From: Lepeophtheirus salmonis
Lineage: Eukaryota > Arthropoda > Copepoda > Siphonostomatoida > Caligidae
Length of the DNA: 64,000 bases
Direction: 5' to 3'
Assembly: GCF_016086655.4 (NCBI RefSeq)
Contig: NC_052135.2
Location: forward strand, 21,790,363 to 21,854,362
Position numbers and translations under genes: made by a program. This document shows, piece after piece, positions 37,541-48,529 of this stretch (the first letter of the stretch is position 1; every line of letters starts with the position of its first letter). Under the pieces are notes generated by a model. The model worked only from the letters and a program-made list of their open reading frames with translations. It was not told the origin of the DNA and did no database searches.

Positions 37541-37779
37541 CCCTGATGATGTAACTGAGTTAACTAAATTCACTTTTAAACCTAAACATAATCTGTTATG
37601 CACGGGAAATCAACCTCAAGTTTTCTTTTCTCTTCCATTTCGGCTTGACGTTAGAAAAAATGTGTTTAAGTAATAACAAACCTCAAGGTACGACATTATC
37701 ATGTAACCTCATCACCTTAAGGAAGGAAAAAAAAATCCTATTTTTAAATTTCCATTCATTTCATTAATAGCCAATTAAA

Positions 37780-37839
37780 CCCAATTTCTATATTTCTGAC
37801 TTCACTGACTTCATATCAAAAATCCAAAGCTATTCACAA

Positions 37840-37870
<31 letters not shown>

Positions 37871-38080
37871 TTCAAAATCCATAGCTATTCAAAGAAAATT
37901 AAATTTTTTGGAAAAAAAGTGAAAAATTAAATTAAATTTCAAATATTAAGTTTTTATTAAATATATTCAAATATTACATTTTCTAGTAAAAAACCAAAAA
38001 AAATCCTTAATTTTTTTTGGGGGTGGGGAAGGGGGGCTACAGACCCTCCTACTCAACCCCTGCGGACGCCCTTGATGTTA
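37780..38080 (-). repeat. MITE-like repeat with GC-rich ends, pair with 54990-55290
   Basis: Contains poly-T 37840-37863, then AT-rich sequence and the GC-rich end GGGGGGCTACAGACCCTCCT ... CCCCTGCGGACGCCC. The copy at 54990 carries the reverse complement features (GACTGTAGCCCCCCTCCTGA, CCACCCCCAAAA, CCTGCAGACG). Confidence 0.5.
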
Positions 38081-38129
38081 TAAGGTTAACTTCAAACTTT
38101 AATTTTACTTCGGTAAATTGAATTATAGA

Positions 38130-38450
38130 CGCATTATGGATAACATTAGACCGGTCTGAGGCGTAATACTTTTTTATTTGATTAAGCTAATTCCGTCTAG
38201 ATCTGTTCCAACGATACATTCAATCTGGATGAGTCTTACAAAAAAATCGGTCTAGACCAATACTATAAATGAATTGTTAATGACGTTAGTTTTGTTCCAA
38301 AATTGTGACCATCCATCTACAATAACGTCATATAAAGTTAAACATGTTCCACAAATTATATTTGCACAACTCATAAATTAAAGATACTTAAAACAAGACC
38401 CGAAAAAAAATTCATTCTCGTACCGAGTCTCAACACTAGTAAAAAGGCAT
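38130..38450 (+). repeat. Interspersed repeat family R2 (MITE-like), copy 4
   Basis: ATTAGACCGGTCTGAGGC, AAGCTAATTCCGTCTAGATC, TTCCAAAATTGTGACCATCC and AACGTCATATAAAGTTAAAC parallel the copy at 17755. It ends CGAGTCTCAACACTAGT, the inverted form of the TAGTGTTGAGACTC start at 47645. Confidence 0.6.
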
Positions 38451-39004
38451 TCAAACAATAATCTGGGTACAAATTTTATGTTGTTCTCTATAATTGGCCT
38501 TAATATATTAATTTTTTCTCAAATATACAATGCTATCTGATAAACTATTTTGAATAACTTTGTTTACATCTGATGCCGTCATAGATTATCATTTGTTTTG
38601 CGGAAAAACTTTATAGATGTAATTGTAAATATCTAGTCATTGAATTAATATATATTAAAAAATACTAATTTCTTATTTATGATCTTATACTGTTATAATT
38701 GTATTGCCTCATCGTAAAAGCGCTAAACCCTGTGTTTTGGGAATAATTACAAATATAATTTGAAATGTAAAATTATTCAATTTTATAAACATTATGAAAA
38801 ACAGTAATTCAGTTACCTTCCATTGAAAAAAGTATCAGTTTTATCAAAAATTCAAATATTTCAATAACAAACAAGCATATCTTTGTTATTTTTAATGAAA
38901 GTGGATTCCAATTTCAAAATTCTGAAAAATCTGACCATCTACTACCCCAATAGGCATTATAAAGGGTAAAAATGGTATTTTTTCAACCTTTAAATCACTT
39001 TTTC

Positions 39005-41193
39005 TCAAAATTGGATGATCCCATATGAAATATATGCCCATGTTTCAAATAAATATATAATTTTAAAGAGAATTGGTATATTTTCATGCGGATTACTGAT
39101 TTTTTTCTTACTCAAAAGTTGGCTTAAACCTATAAAGATATTCAAAAAATCAATGCAAACATTCTCAAGGACCAGATTTGATACCATTGAACTATTTCCA
39201 GATTAGGATTCACCCCTTTAATAACTGCTATTATTAGACATGTGGCCCTTCAATACACGAGAAATAGACAGATTTCATTTGAAATGTCTTATCATGCCCA
39301 ATATTAGTCTCTTGAATTAAATAAAAAATGTAAATTATACATAAAATTCTGAGGTATCTCAACCCATTTTAGTAATTTGAATATAAGCCATAGATTACTT
39401 AACATATTGATAGACACATCCCACGTAACCTCATTAGTAGAACTTTTGAAACAAATATTAAATTTAATAATTCTTCTATTACATAACAATTGTAAAGGAG
39501 AAGAATTAATTTTTGTAAAAAAGCAATGAATCATGAATGGAGAAATAGGGACTTATCCGATCGTCCATTGAAAATCATCATTTGTAATCTAAGTAATCAA
39601 TCATGGAATTGTGGATCTTCTGGTGAAAGATTTTGTTGGAAAATTTCATTTTTTGGAAGTGAAACTTGAAAGAGTTGAACAAAAGTAATTATGAAATATG
39701 ATTCAATTCTGTCGAAGCAGTAGCTAATTTTTTATGCAAGATTTCATTTTGTTTCTTTCAGATCTAATTTTAAATTACAAATCGACTTTATTAGTGAGTT
39801 AAAGAAAGTAATTTTAAAACTTCGTTACATGAATTCATTAGCTCTGCAACCACCTAACAAATTATTTCATCGATTAAAATCTTATTGGTAGTGTTGAAGA
39901 ACCACGTTTTCAACCACATCGAAAGAAGAAGTTTTTTGAAGAAATATCCATAACTTATTTATGAAATTGTCATTTCCTTCTTAGTTCATCATATTTATTT
40001 TGTATTTGAGAAGAGCGTCTCTTGATGAACTGTTTTCAATTATAGATGACTTCATATTAAATAATTTATGTATATAGATTTGATTAAAAGTGTTGAAAAT
40101 TGTGTTTCTAATTTGATTTCCAAGATGAGTATATGTTTGTGGTTCATTTTTGAAGAATTAAGGATACCTCAAAGAGAGGATACCTGCTTCAATATGTACC
40201 TTTAATCTCAGAAATTTGTAACATTATTCAACATATTAAGCTTAAATTATTCCACATTTTGCCTATTTTAATGCAACAAATCGTTATTATCGTCATAATA
40301 ATGACACGGAGTATAATGAAAATGGTGGATATTTTTTTTCACTTCACATTTATTTTGGTAATTTATTGTGACAGCAAGTTCAATTTTTAATTTCTGATAT
40401 TTATTTATTACATTATATTTAAGTATGAATACTATGAATCTTTCATTGGAACAACTCAGGGTTACATTTATCACTCGATATAGAGTAATTCACCTATAAA
40501 GTAACATGTTGGAATAAATTTATAATTTCTTGTACATATCTATCGATATTATTTTTATTTGAAAATCCTATCATATATTACTACGACAACTTGATAATTT
40601 CCAGCAATTGAATTTATCATTAAACATAAGCTCTGTTGGCTCATTGTCATTGTAACCATAAATTTTGCCATGCATATATTCAATTCATTGAGCAGAGAAA
40701 AATTCATCTATGTAATATAATTGAAACTACTTTATCCGTCCAAGTTAATTATTCATATCTTACTTTTAAACAACTGAATGTTCCTTTTGATATCCCACTT
40801 GATGCCTGCATAACAGAAGACAGTTTTTTATGGCATAGTTGGGAGTCATAACATTTTTAACACTTCTTTATAAAGAGGAATTGAAATTTTGTGCCAGATA
40901 AAAGCTGTTGCTAAAGTTTCTGGGGAATATCTTTTCTCGTTAGAAAGTTGAGTTGCCAACTTTAATTGCTCGAAAATAAATGATATTTTTTCATCTAAAA
41001 CTAGTTGAGTTTGATCGGAAATAGTTTGACTGAAGCTGTTTACTCTAACAACTGTATCTTGTTCGGTAAAGTCCTCAAACTTAGTTTCCAAAAAAGAAAG
41101 TAATTTTAAAACTTTGTTAAATGAATTCATTAGCTTTGCAACCACCAAACAAATTATTTCATCGATTAAAATCTTATTGGTAGTGCTCCACAT
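39005..41193 (-). pseudogene. P-element/THAP-type transposase remnant
   Basis: Minus-strand pieces occur in the expected order. The open frame 41193-40846 (115 aa) ends NEKRYSPETLATAFIWHKIS then IPLYKEVLKML, like the RYS-x-E-x-L..A..S..AY segment before the P-element catalytic core. Downstream in shifted frames come EYMHGKIYGYNDNEPTE and MINSIAGNYQVVVVI, fitting the region with the first aspartates and the GNWK-like motif. Frames 39534-39304 (ending FLFNSRD) and 39187-39005 may be the C-terminal parts, less surely. Stops and frameshifts make it dead. No profile search was possible. Confidence 0.5.
39805..39900 (-). repeat. Partial duplicate of the transposase segment at 41095-41185
   Basis: About 90 bp nearly identical to 41095-41185: AAAGAAAGTAATTTTAAAAC, ATGAATTCATTAGCT, and CATCGATTAAAATCTTATTG then GTAGTG. 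Same orientation, 1.3 kb apart. Confidence 0.75.
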
Positions 41194-42479
41194 TTGAAAT
41201 TTTAAGTCTCTTAGAATTATTACACTAAATCCAATGAATTAACACAATTTATCTATCATAAAAATATAATCATGAAAATTAAAATAATAATTAATAATTT
41301 TCTCAAAAAGAGAGCTATTATTTCACTACTTTTGTGTGTTATGCAAAGTACCTGTTTCAAATTTTGTGATAACCAGAAATTGAACTTAATCTTCCATCCA
41401 ATCTACACAATTGATATCTAATTTTTGTTGAGCTGTCACAAAAATTTTGAAATATTATCTTACCTCAAAATTTTTGCGCCCTTAGTTCTACTCCATGACT
41501 TTTCCGTTTACCATTGATAGTAGTCCTTTGTTTAATTGTTCCTTCTATTTTTAATGTTATAATAGAACTTTTTCTTATGTCTTTTTATTTCTCCTAGGAA
41601 GAATAATCACTTTCTATGTAAAGTATTTATTTGTAACTAATTGATGATAAATGAATATATCTATACAATTTATTGAATCAAAGCAGAAATACTTAGAAGT
41701 TGTGAGATTTTACAAGTGAATAGTTTTTTATTTTCATAAACAAAGATTAACTTAAGTTTTGTAAGCCTAAATGATAGTTTTTTAGTTATATATTATACTT
41801 GCCTATCATTGCTCTGGTTAACAAAATAAAACTAATCAAAATACTAATTTATTCATCTTTATAACCTCAAAACTCAGAGTTGGATTGAGCTACAGATCCA
41901 AAATTTCATTTCTGAACTAGTTTACTCTAAAAAAAACACAAAGAACATGATTTCTGATTCGACCCTGCTTTCACTGCCGTGTGTGAAAAAGTGTGAAAAA
42001 AATATTTAAGGTAGAAAATAAACATTGAGAATTGTTTAATAAGTCTTTTATAGTGTAAAAATGTCTGTAAATTATGATTATTTAAGTTTCAATCCTGTAT
42101 TTTGTGTCGTTTAGCCAAGAAATTTGAATTTGTGACCATTTTTTCCCAAAAATGACAGTTTTCTGTGACAAAAATTTAGATTTCCCAACTTTGTAGACCT
42201 ATAGAATCTACAATGTGTATTAAAGTAATCATTGTTTATGTTCCAATGATAGATAACGGCCAGGACTGTAAAATAAAACTATTTGTTTACTCGTTTCTTG
42301 TATAACTTATATGCAATAGTCGTTTAAAAATATGTATGAAGTGACAAACGGAATCAAAAATTCACACTTTTTTATAAATTCCTGGCTTTATGTAGCCATA
42401 TCTTCTGATAGGAAATGACTACAGTGTTTATTTATGTACATATCATTTTTGTTAAAATTTTATAAGCTTTAAATTAATA
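41194..42479. other. Intron 4: nothing recognised
   Basis: AT-rich. The 5' part of the first Helitron-like element may begin here, but I cannot place its 5' end. Confidence 0.3.
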
Positions 42480-43741
42480 AAGTTTGTAAAAATTTGTCTG
42501 AAGATTCCTTTGCATATAAATTTGACACATAAAAATTGATGTTTAACAGAACAAACTGTCATTATCTTAATAATCTTTCATTTTTTTGTCTCTTTGTTTT
42601 TCATCAAACGTCAATTTTCAATTTTTTACAAGAAATACCATAAAACAAAGCATTTTGTACATAAAATTTTAGACACTAACATTTCTGTAGAGTATTTACA
42701 ATTTCCAAAACATTTTATTACATAATTTATGCAATATTTGTAAAAAATGAACCAGTTATCGCAGGTTATTTTTTGGAGAAAATTATTATTCATACTATTT
42801 TTTTTTTTTTTTTGCAAGTACAGAAAAAATATTGGTTGGTTTGTTTTGCTCTTTACAATGCCAATAAATGCTTTTAACTATTTCTTCGTAACATTAGCAC
42901 CAAAAAGTTTCCGTGAATTTCTTCGATTTTTTTTACATAAATAAAATGTGGACTTCTCATCAAAACAATTTTTCTATTCGTGTATAATAGTAAGTGTATT
43001 TGCCCCCAAGGGGTGGTGTTGGTTTGATGATACTTTTTGGATTACCTTACTTAACTGGAGATTGATATAGTGTGATTAGTATTTGTATAATAAAATATAG
43101 TTAATTTCCCGCTCCATCATTATTATCCTATCAAGATAATTAGAGTTCTCAGGATCTTTCTCGACAACAACGAAAGATTCATATTATCCTACATAGTATT
43201 AAAAATGGTTGAAGAAGGAACATCTTATATAATAATTATATTTATTCCAAAAATTATCCTTACTTCTGGTGACGATGAATTTCATTTTTCATTTATAAGA
43301 AAACAGTTCCCAAAAAAATAAGTAATGGCATTAACAATAAATAAATGACAAGGGCAAACATTTAAAAAAATGGCTTTATATTTACCAAAATCAGTATTTT
43401 CATGTGTTGCATTTTCAAGATTTTCAAAAGGGGTGTATATCTGATTATATTTACATAAAATGGACAGAAAACAACAAAAAATGTTGTATACAAAGAGATT
43501 TTACAGTAGAAATTTATAGTAGATCGTTTTAGTTCAGAAGTTTAACATAAACAAACTAAATATTAATAAAATCTGTTTTATTTTCATGGACTATCTTTAA
43601 GGATAGCATGTTCGTGTTAATATAATAGAATAATTGTGTATATGGAATAAATTTCTGAAATTTTTTCAATTATTTTGACCATTGTAAAGGGGATGTATTG
43701 CACCCTTCTTGGCCGAGCAACATCAGGTAACCCATTGCTGG
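42480..43741 (+). mobile_element. Helitron-like element 1 (5' end unclear) with 3' terminus
   Basis: Bases 42480-43100 are collinear with the fragments at 3180, 43744 and 48530 (AAAATGAACCAG, CCAATAAATGCT, GGACTTCTCAT, GGATTACCTTACTTAAC). The right side carries a RepHel helicase remnant (43150-43450) and ends GGCCGAGCAACATCAGGTAA then CCCATTGCTGG, followed by T. Helitrons end in CTRR, inserted between A and T, with a short GC-rich hairpin just upstream; CTGG|T fits. Confidence 0.6.
43150..43450 (+). pseudogene. Helitron Rep/helicase remnant (PIF1-like helicase C-terminal motifs)
   Basis: The + strand, with frameshifts and stops, reads FIPKIILTSGDDEFHFSF, IRKQFPKK, then INNK-stop-QGQTFKKMALYLPK and SVFSCVAFSRFSKGVYI. 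These follow the PIF1-type helicase order FIPRI, RRQFPI, TINKSQGQTF, LP-x-PVFSHG..VALSR found at the C-terminus of Helitron proteins. The missing serine of SQGQ (a stop) and the frameshift show it is dead. Confidence 0.7.
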
Positions 43742-43743
43742 TA

Positions 43744-45802
43744 TCTGTATATTAATAAAATAGAGTTTGTGTGTGTGCGTTCTTTATGCATGCCCACACC
43801 GTTGACCTTGGAGGCTGAAATTTTTGATGGGTGCATCTTTCAAACCTGGTCAGGCTAAGACAGGAGTTCTGGTTGAGGGGGTCATATAAGGACTTATGCT
43901 ATACTTAAAAAAAACTTTTTTGGAGCTCAAGGAGACTACATACATAGGTGGTTGAGTTCTCAAAAAACAACTATAGGAATAACAACGTTTTCTAAATTGA
44001 TCAAAATCAAAAAGTTACGTAGAAAAAATAATTCAATCAAATATTGGATTCGTAGATAAATTAAAGTTTGTAGAAATTTGTCTGTATATTCGTTTGCATA
44101 TAAACTTGGCACATAAAAATGTCATCATCTGAATAATTTTTCATTTTTTTTTTCATTTATGTCTCTTTTTTCTCATCAAATGTCAATTTTTTAAGAAGAA
44201 ATGCCGTAAAATGATGCATTTTATTTAAGATTTTAAACTCTAACATTACTCTAGACTATTTACAATTTCCAGAACATTTTAATAAATAATTTTTGTAATA
44301 TTGGAAAAATGAACCAGCTATACTGGTTATTTTTTCGAGAACATTATTTACCATTACTTTTTTTGTTTTTGCAATTAAAAAAAAATATTGGTAGTTTTGT
44401 TTTTCTCTTTATAATGCCAGTAAATGATATTAACTAATTTTTTGCAAAATTATTGCAAAAAAAAGTTTTTTGATAAAAATAAAAAATGGACTTCTCATGC
44501 AGGCAATTTTTTTGATATGTTATTTGTAGTTTTTTTAATTCAACGATGAATGTTGGTGTATTTAAGGATTTTGGAGTGCGGACATCTTCTTATATGAAAT
44601 TCAGCACTCACATTAATAATATTGTTAGAAAAACAAAAAGAGTACTTGGGTTTATTAAAAGAAGTTTTAAAATGAGTATTATGAAGATGATGAAGAAGCT
44701 TTTTGAAGTGTATGTTATGGTTATTTTAAACTACTTTTTTCAGTTGTTGAATCTAATGTATCTTAAGGAAATCAAATCTCTTCAAATGTACAGAAACACT
44801 TTATTAAGAGAATGTGTGGCGATGAGGTTGATTTACATCTAGACGAGCTGTTTTTTCTTTAAATGAGGAGGAAACTTCAGGATATGTTGGTGATGTTTAA
44901 AGCTATTAATGGACTGACTAATTGTAAAACCAAGACAAAGTATGTAGTAAAGTGTACAACACTAGGTCGTCTTTCGATTTTTACTTAAGTCAGCCATTGG
45001 CAAATACTTATTTCCTCCAACATAGCCTTTTTAATCGAACTATACAGATATGGAACTCTACAGTTTTCAGAGACTTTTAAAAAATAATCCCCATTAGAAA
45101 CTATTTTCCCTGAAGGATATTTCACTTTAATGTATGAATACATTAGATTTATACGTCGTTGTTATTTATTTTTAGCTTAATTTGCTGTTCCTTTTGATTT
45201 TTTTTTTTTAAATCAAAGTATGTAATTTTTATTATTTAAAAAAAAACAATAGAATATTTTGTAGTTGGTGCATGTATTAAACGATCTTCACTTTAGGCAA
45301 GTTAAGAGTATATTAGTTTATTGACATGGAGTTAAATAGGGTTTAATTTACAAAAGTTATTATAATAAACATAGTATTTGTGCTAAAAAAAAACATCAAC
45401 AAAGAAATCATTAATCATAAATTTGGCTTAGCACATACTGAGAGCATTGTTACGTAGCTATCTGTTGATTATTTACACTTGCTGATTAATTGTTATCTTT
45501 GCAATTTGTTGGGTTGTCTTCAAAGTTTACGTAACTGTGGGAGTAACAATACCTGTTTAGGAGTAATTCTGACGAGCATAACCTTTTTTTTATCAACCCC
45601 AGGAGGTTACCAAAAAAAAAAAATCGTTCTTGGGTTTTTAATTATTGTTCTGGAATAAATTAGATACTTTAACATTCGATTCAAATAGACAAACATACCT
45701 TTTTGTTTGTTTTTTTCATTTGAAAATTATTTGACCACCAGTATTTTGTGTCCAAATGCGTTGCAGCCCCATTCGTGTATGGAACGGGCAGGCTCATACT
45801 AG
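43744..45802 (+). mobile_element. Helitron-like element 2, head-to-tail with element 1, carrying a retrotransposon fragment
   Basis: Starts TCTGTATATTAATAAAATAG then AGTTTGTGTGTGTGCG, the 5'-TC start with a GTGTGTG stretch familiar in many Helitrons, two bases after the end of element 1. Bases 43800-44530 match the fragments at 3180 and 42480. The candidate 3' end is GCCCCATTCGTGTATGGAAC, a hairpin-capable block, followed by CTCATACTAG|T at 45802. A non-LTR retrotransposon fragment lies between (44540-45246). The extent between 45250 and 45802 is inferred. Confidence 0.5.
44540..45246 (+). pseudogene. Jockey/CR1-type non-LTR retrotransposon, 5'-truncated, with 3' end
   Basis: The open frame 44546-44842 (98 aa) contains VFKDFGVRTSSYMKFSTHIN, KRVLGFIKRSFK, and a VMVILNYFFQ segment, matching the conserved end of the reverse transcriptase and thumb (KDLGV, H-x2-I, LG-x-I-x-RSF, VRP-x-LEY). 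Further on, in other frames, come RRRKLQDMLVMFKAINGLTN and LANTYFLQHSLFNRTIQIWN, the typical C-terminal R..RR.F......WN-x-LP block. It ends in a TTTTTTTTTAAATC/A-rich tail. It is 5'-truncated and frameshifted. Confidence 0.7.
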
Positions 45803-45900
45803 TTAAATATACAAATATACAACTATAAACTTTTGAATCTTCTTCATCCTCATCCGTTTTTTCTGCCTAGCAACAGTTTTTGTTTTTCACTCTACAATCA
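45260..45900 (+). repeat. Direct duplication, first copy (partner 46220-46500)
   Basis: TTGTAGTTGGTGCATGTATT, CTTTAGGCAAGTTAAGAG, AAGTTATTATAATAAACATA and, at 45835-45898, TTTTGAATCTTCTTCATCCT recur in order at 46220-46500. Confidence 0.6.
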
Positions 45901-45912
45901 AAACTAAGAAGT

Positions 45913-46087
45913 GAAGGGAAGATTGTATTAGCCAGTTAATTCGTCTTGGATGCACATTTATGAGAATTCAATCTGTTCAATAATTTTTCAGGTAGTAGCA
46001 GGAAGGGGAGATTGCATTAACCAGTTAATTCGTCTTGGATTACTGCAATTCAAATAAACACATATAAGAATTTAATCTGTTCAATAA
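45913..46087 (+). repeat. Two-copy tandem repeat, about 88-bp period
   Basis: GAAGGGAAGATTGTATTAGC ... TTAATTCGTCTTGGAT ... CTGTTCAATAA at 45913-45982 recurs at 46001-46087 with small insertions. Confidence 0.75.
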
Positions 46088-46219
46088 AGTCAAATAGTGA
46101 CATTGCATAACTAATATGACACATCACTTTGGTAATATTTTGAAGTAACTATGGTCCATAAGCATTGGATATTACGCAGGATAATAAATTATTTTGAGAT
46201 AAAGTAATTTTAAAGTTAT

Positions 46220-46500
46220 TATGTAGTTGATGCATGTATTTAGCGATCTTTACTTTAGGGAAGTTAAGAGCACATTAGTTCATTGACATGAAGTTGAACA
46301 GCCTTGAATATACAAAGGTTATTATAATAAACTTTTTATTTGTGATTAAAAAAAAATCAACAAAAAAATATTCATCACAAATTTTGTTTAGCTACATTCT
46401 GTAGCTAAAATAAACTTTTGAATCGTCCTCCTCCTCCACTTGCTGTTGTGTATTTTTTTCATGTAGTAACATTTTTGTAAAAGATTCTACAAGTATAAAG
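46220..46500 (+). repeat. Direct duplication, second copy
   Basis: Partner of 45260-45900; the middle part is shorter, so the copies differ by an insertion or deletion. Confidence 0.6.
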
Positions 46501-46504
46501 TGCT

Positions 46505-46740
46505 CATGTATTTTTTAGAGCAACAACAAGGATTTTTTAGGAAGTTATAAGTACAAGTCCTTTTTGGACTCGTATCAGAATTGAGGATCGACATTGCTTG
46601 TAGTAATTTCAGCTCATTTCCCTGCTAGATTGAATGGAATTTTATTTTATTTCCTTCCTCTTATAGCTAATTGCAACTAATTTAATAACAGCTAAGCTAA
46701 TTTTCTCCTAATTAACGTTCACAGCATTAATATAGGAAAT
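46505..46740 (-). repeat. Interspersed repeat family R1, minus copy
   Basis: AGAATTGAGGATCGACATTG and TCTTATAGCTAATTGCAACT then AATTTAATAACAGC match the R1 reverse complement. Confidence 0.5.
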
Positions 46741-47644
46741 AAACAAAATAATTGATAGCTCGAAACCAAAAACAGGTGTGAGGTAACGCTGTACTGACTT
46801 CATAAATTCCCTTATTAACATTGTCTTGTCTGTTATATAATTTAAGAGGGTTAACCATCAGAAAAGCTATAGCCACGGGTAGGAGTCCATAGGTGTCAAG
46901 GCGCCCACAACTTTTATTATCGCATATCAGGAGTTTTATTGAAAAATGAAAACTGGACGCCTTTTAGGAATAGTAAATTAAAATTGAAAAATATTATTTA
47001 AATACTGTTTTTGGTCCAAAATTTTGGCGTCACGTCTAATCTTGTCCTATATCTCAAAGAAGCGTGCTAATTAGACGCAAAAACTCTCCAATAGAACAAT
47101 CTTTCCTAAAGATCATATATATCAGCCAGCAATTTCGTCACCAATTAGTTTCCACCACTTTGTTTAATAATATTAAATACTTAAATTAAACTATTTTCGT
47201 ACATGATCGATACTTACTTTTTTACTAAATTACCTTAATTAGTTGATTTAGGTACTTTACAATAATATTAGTTGAAATTATGTTTTGTAGAGGGCGCTCT
47301 AATATTTGAGACTATTCAATGATCGATAACAGAGACAGGAATGACTTTAAGCCAAATATTAATGAGCGATATTATGAAGGAAAAAAAAATTGTGGTTTTC
47401 TCATTTTTTTTGAGGTTGTTTTTATGTTGACATATCAAACATACACACGAAATAAAAGGCTTTTTATTGTGTTTTTCCTTCCAGGCAGAGCCTAAAAGAT
47501 CTTAATTATATCGTTATTTGTAGACTTTGTATACCATTACAATTTCTACCACTCTACCCCAGGCTTCATTCAGAGAAAAGCTTGATAAATAGTTTTTTCT
47601 CTCTCGAAAATGAAAATGATCTAAAATAAAGTTACATTAATATT
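46741..47644. other. Intron 4: nothing recognised
   Basis: A slightly less AT-rich patch at 46860-46920. No feature was recognised. Confidence 0.3.
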
Positions 47645-48050
47645 AGTGTTGAGACTCCGTGAAAGATATTATTTTTTTCGGTTCGTTCTTCAGTGATTTT
47701 TTCTAAACCGATTTGGACCTGTATTTCGGTCCTGACTACTATTTCAGACTGTAAACTGAAATTTAATCATTTTCAAATCGTGGACTCATTCTTTTTTTGA
47801 TTTCAATCTATGAACTGATTTTCTCTCCTATGCTGATTTAGGAGTTGTACAATCATGATTGATGTAACTACTAGATCAAATTTTAAACAAGACCGATCCA
47901 AACCAATTATTTTTTTTTCTGTAAGATCGATGGGACCTATGTTTTCTTTAAAAGCAATTTCTACCAAACTTCTTTAAAAGACCGAATTAATTTGGTTCAC
48001 TAAAATAATTACTGTTTAAGACCAATGTAGGATTTCAGACAGCTTCCCCT
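47645..48050 (-). repeat. Interspersed repeat family R2 (MITE-like), copy 5
   Basis: Starts TAGTGTTGAGACTC and contains CCGATTTGGACCTGTATTTC, CAGACTGTAAACTGAAATTT and, near the other end, CAATGTAGGATTTCAGACAG. It is probably the most complete copy at about 400 bp. Confidence 0.65.
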
Positions 48051-48529
48051 ACAAAAATTGATAAATAAACAACTTTTGCGATTAAATCATGCGACATACT
48101 TGAGCAATACAAATATGTATTATTAAAACTATATTGTATCCTGATTAATGAATAACCTAAAGTTATTTATAAGGATTTTTTTTTATTGTGTATTAAAATT
48201 ATATATACTGTTTAACCATAATATTGTAAATTTATGCTAAAATCATCATTATATTTATCTTCTTCTTTTTTTAAAATTTTGATTATTATTTTAAAAAACT
48301 TAAAATTTTATTTTTGTAGATGTACAACAAGTAAATATATATATGAATACAATATGTTTAAAACGTCTTTTCTAAGATTATAAATAATTATTCTATAAAT
48401 ATATGTGGTACGTCAATATAAAAACAATATTGAACAGAAGTCAAAAAAAGGGGAAAATTTATTTTTTTACTTCTTATATAAATACACCCTAAAGTTTCAT
48501 CAATATATTTGAGTCAATTATATACATTA

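Noticed and set aside
40636..40851. 71-aa + frame with several Cys and His
   Set aside because: Antisense to the P-element-like transposase remnant.
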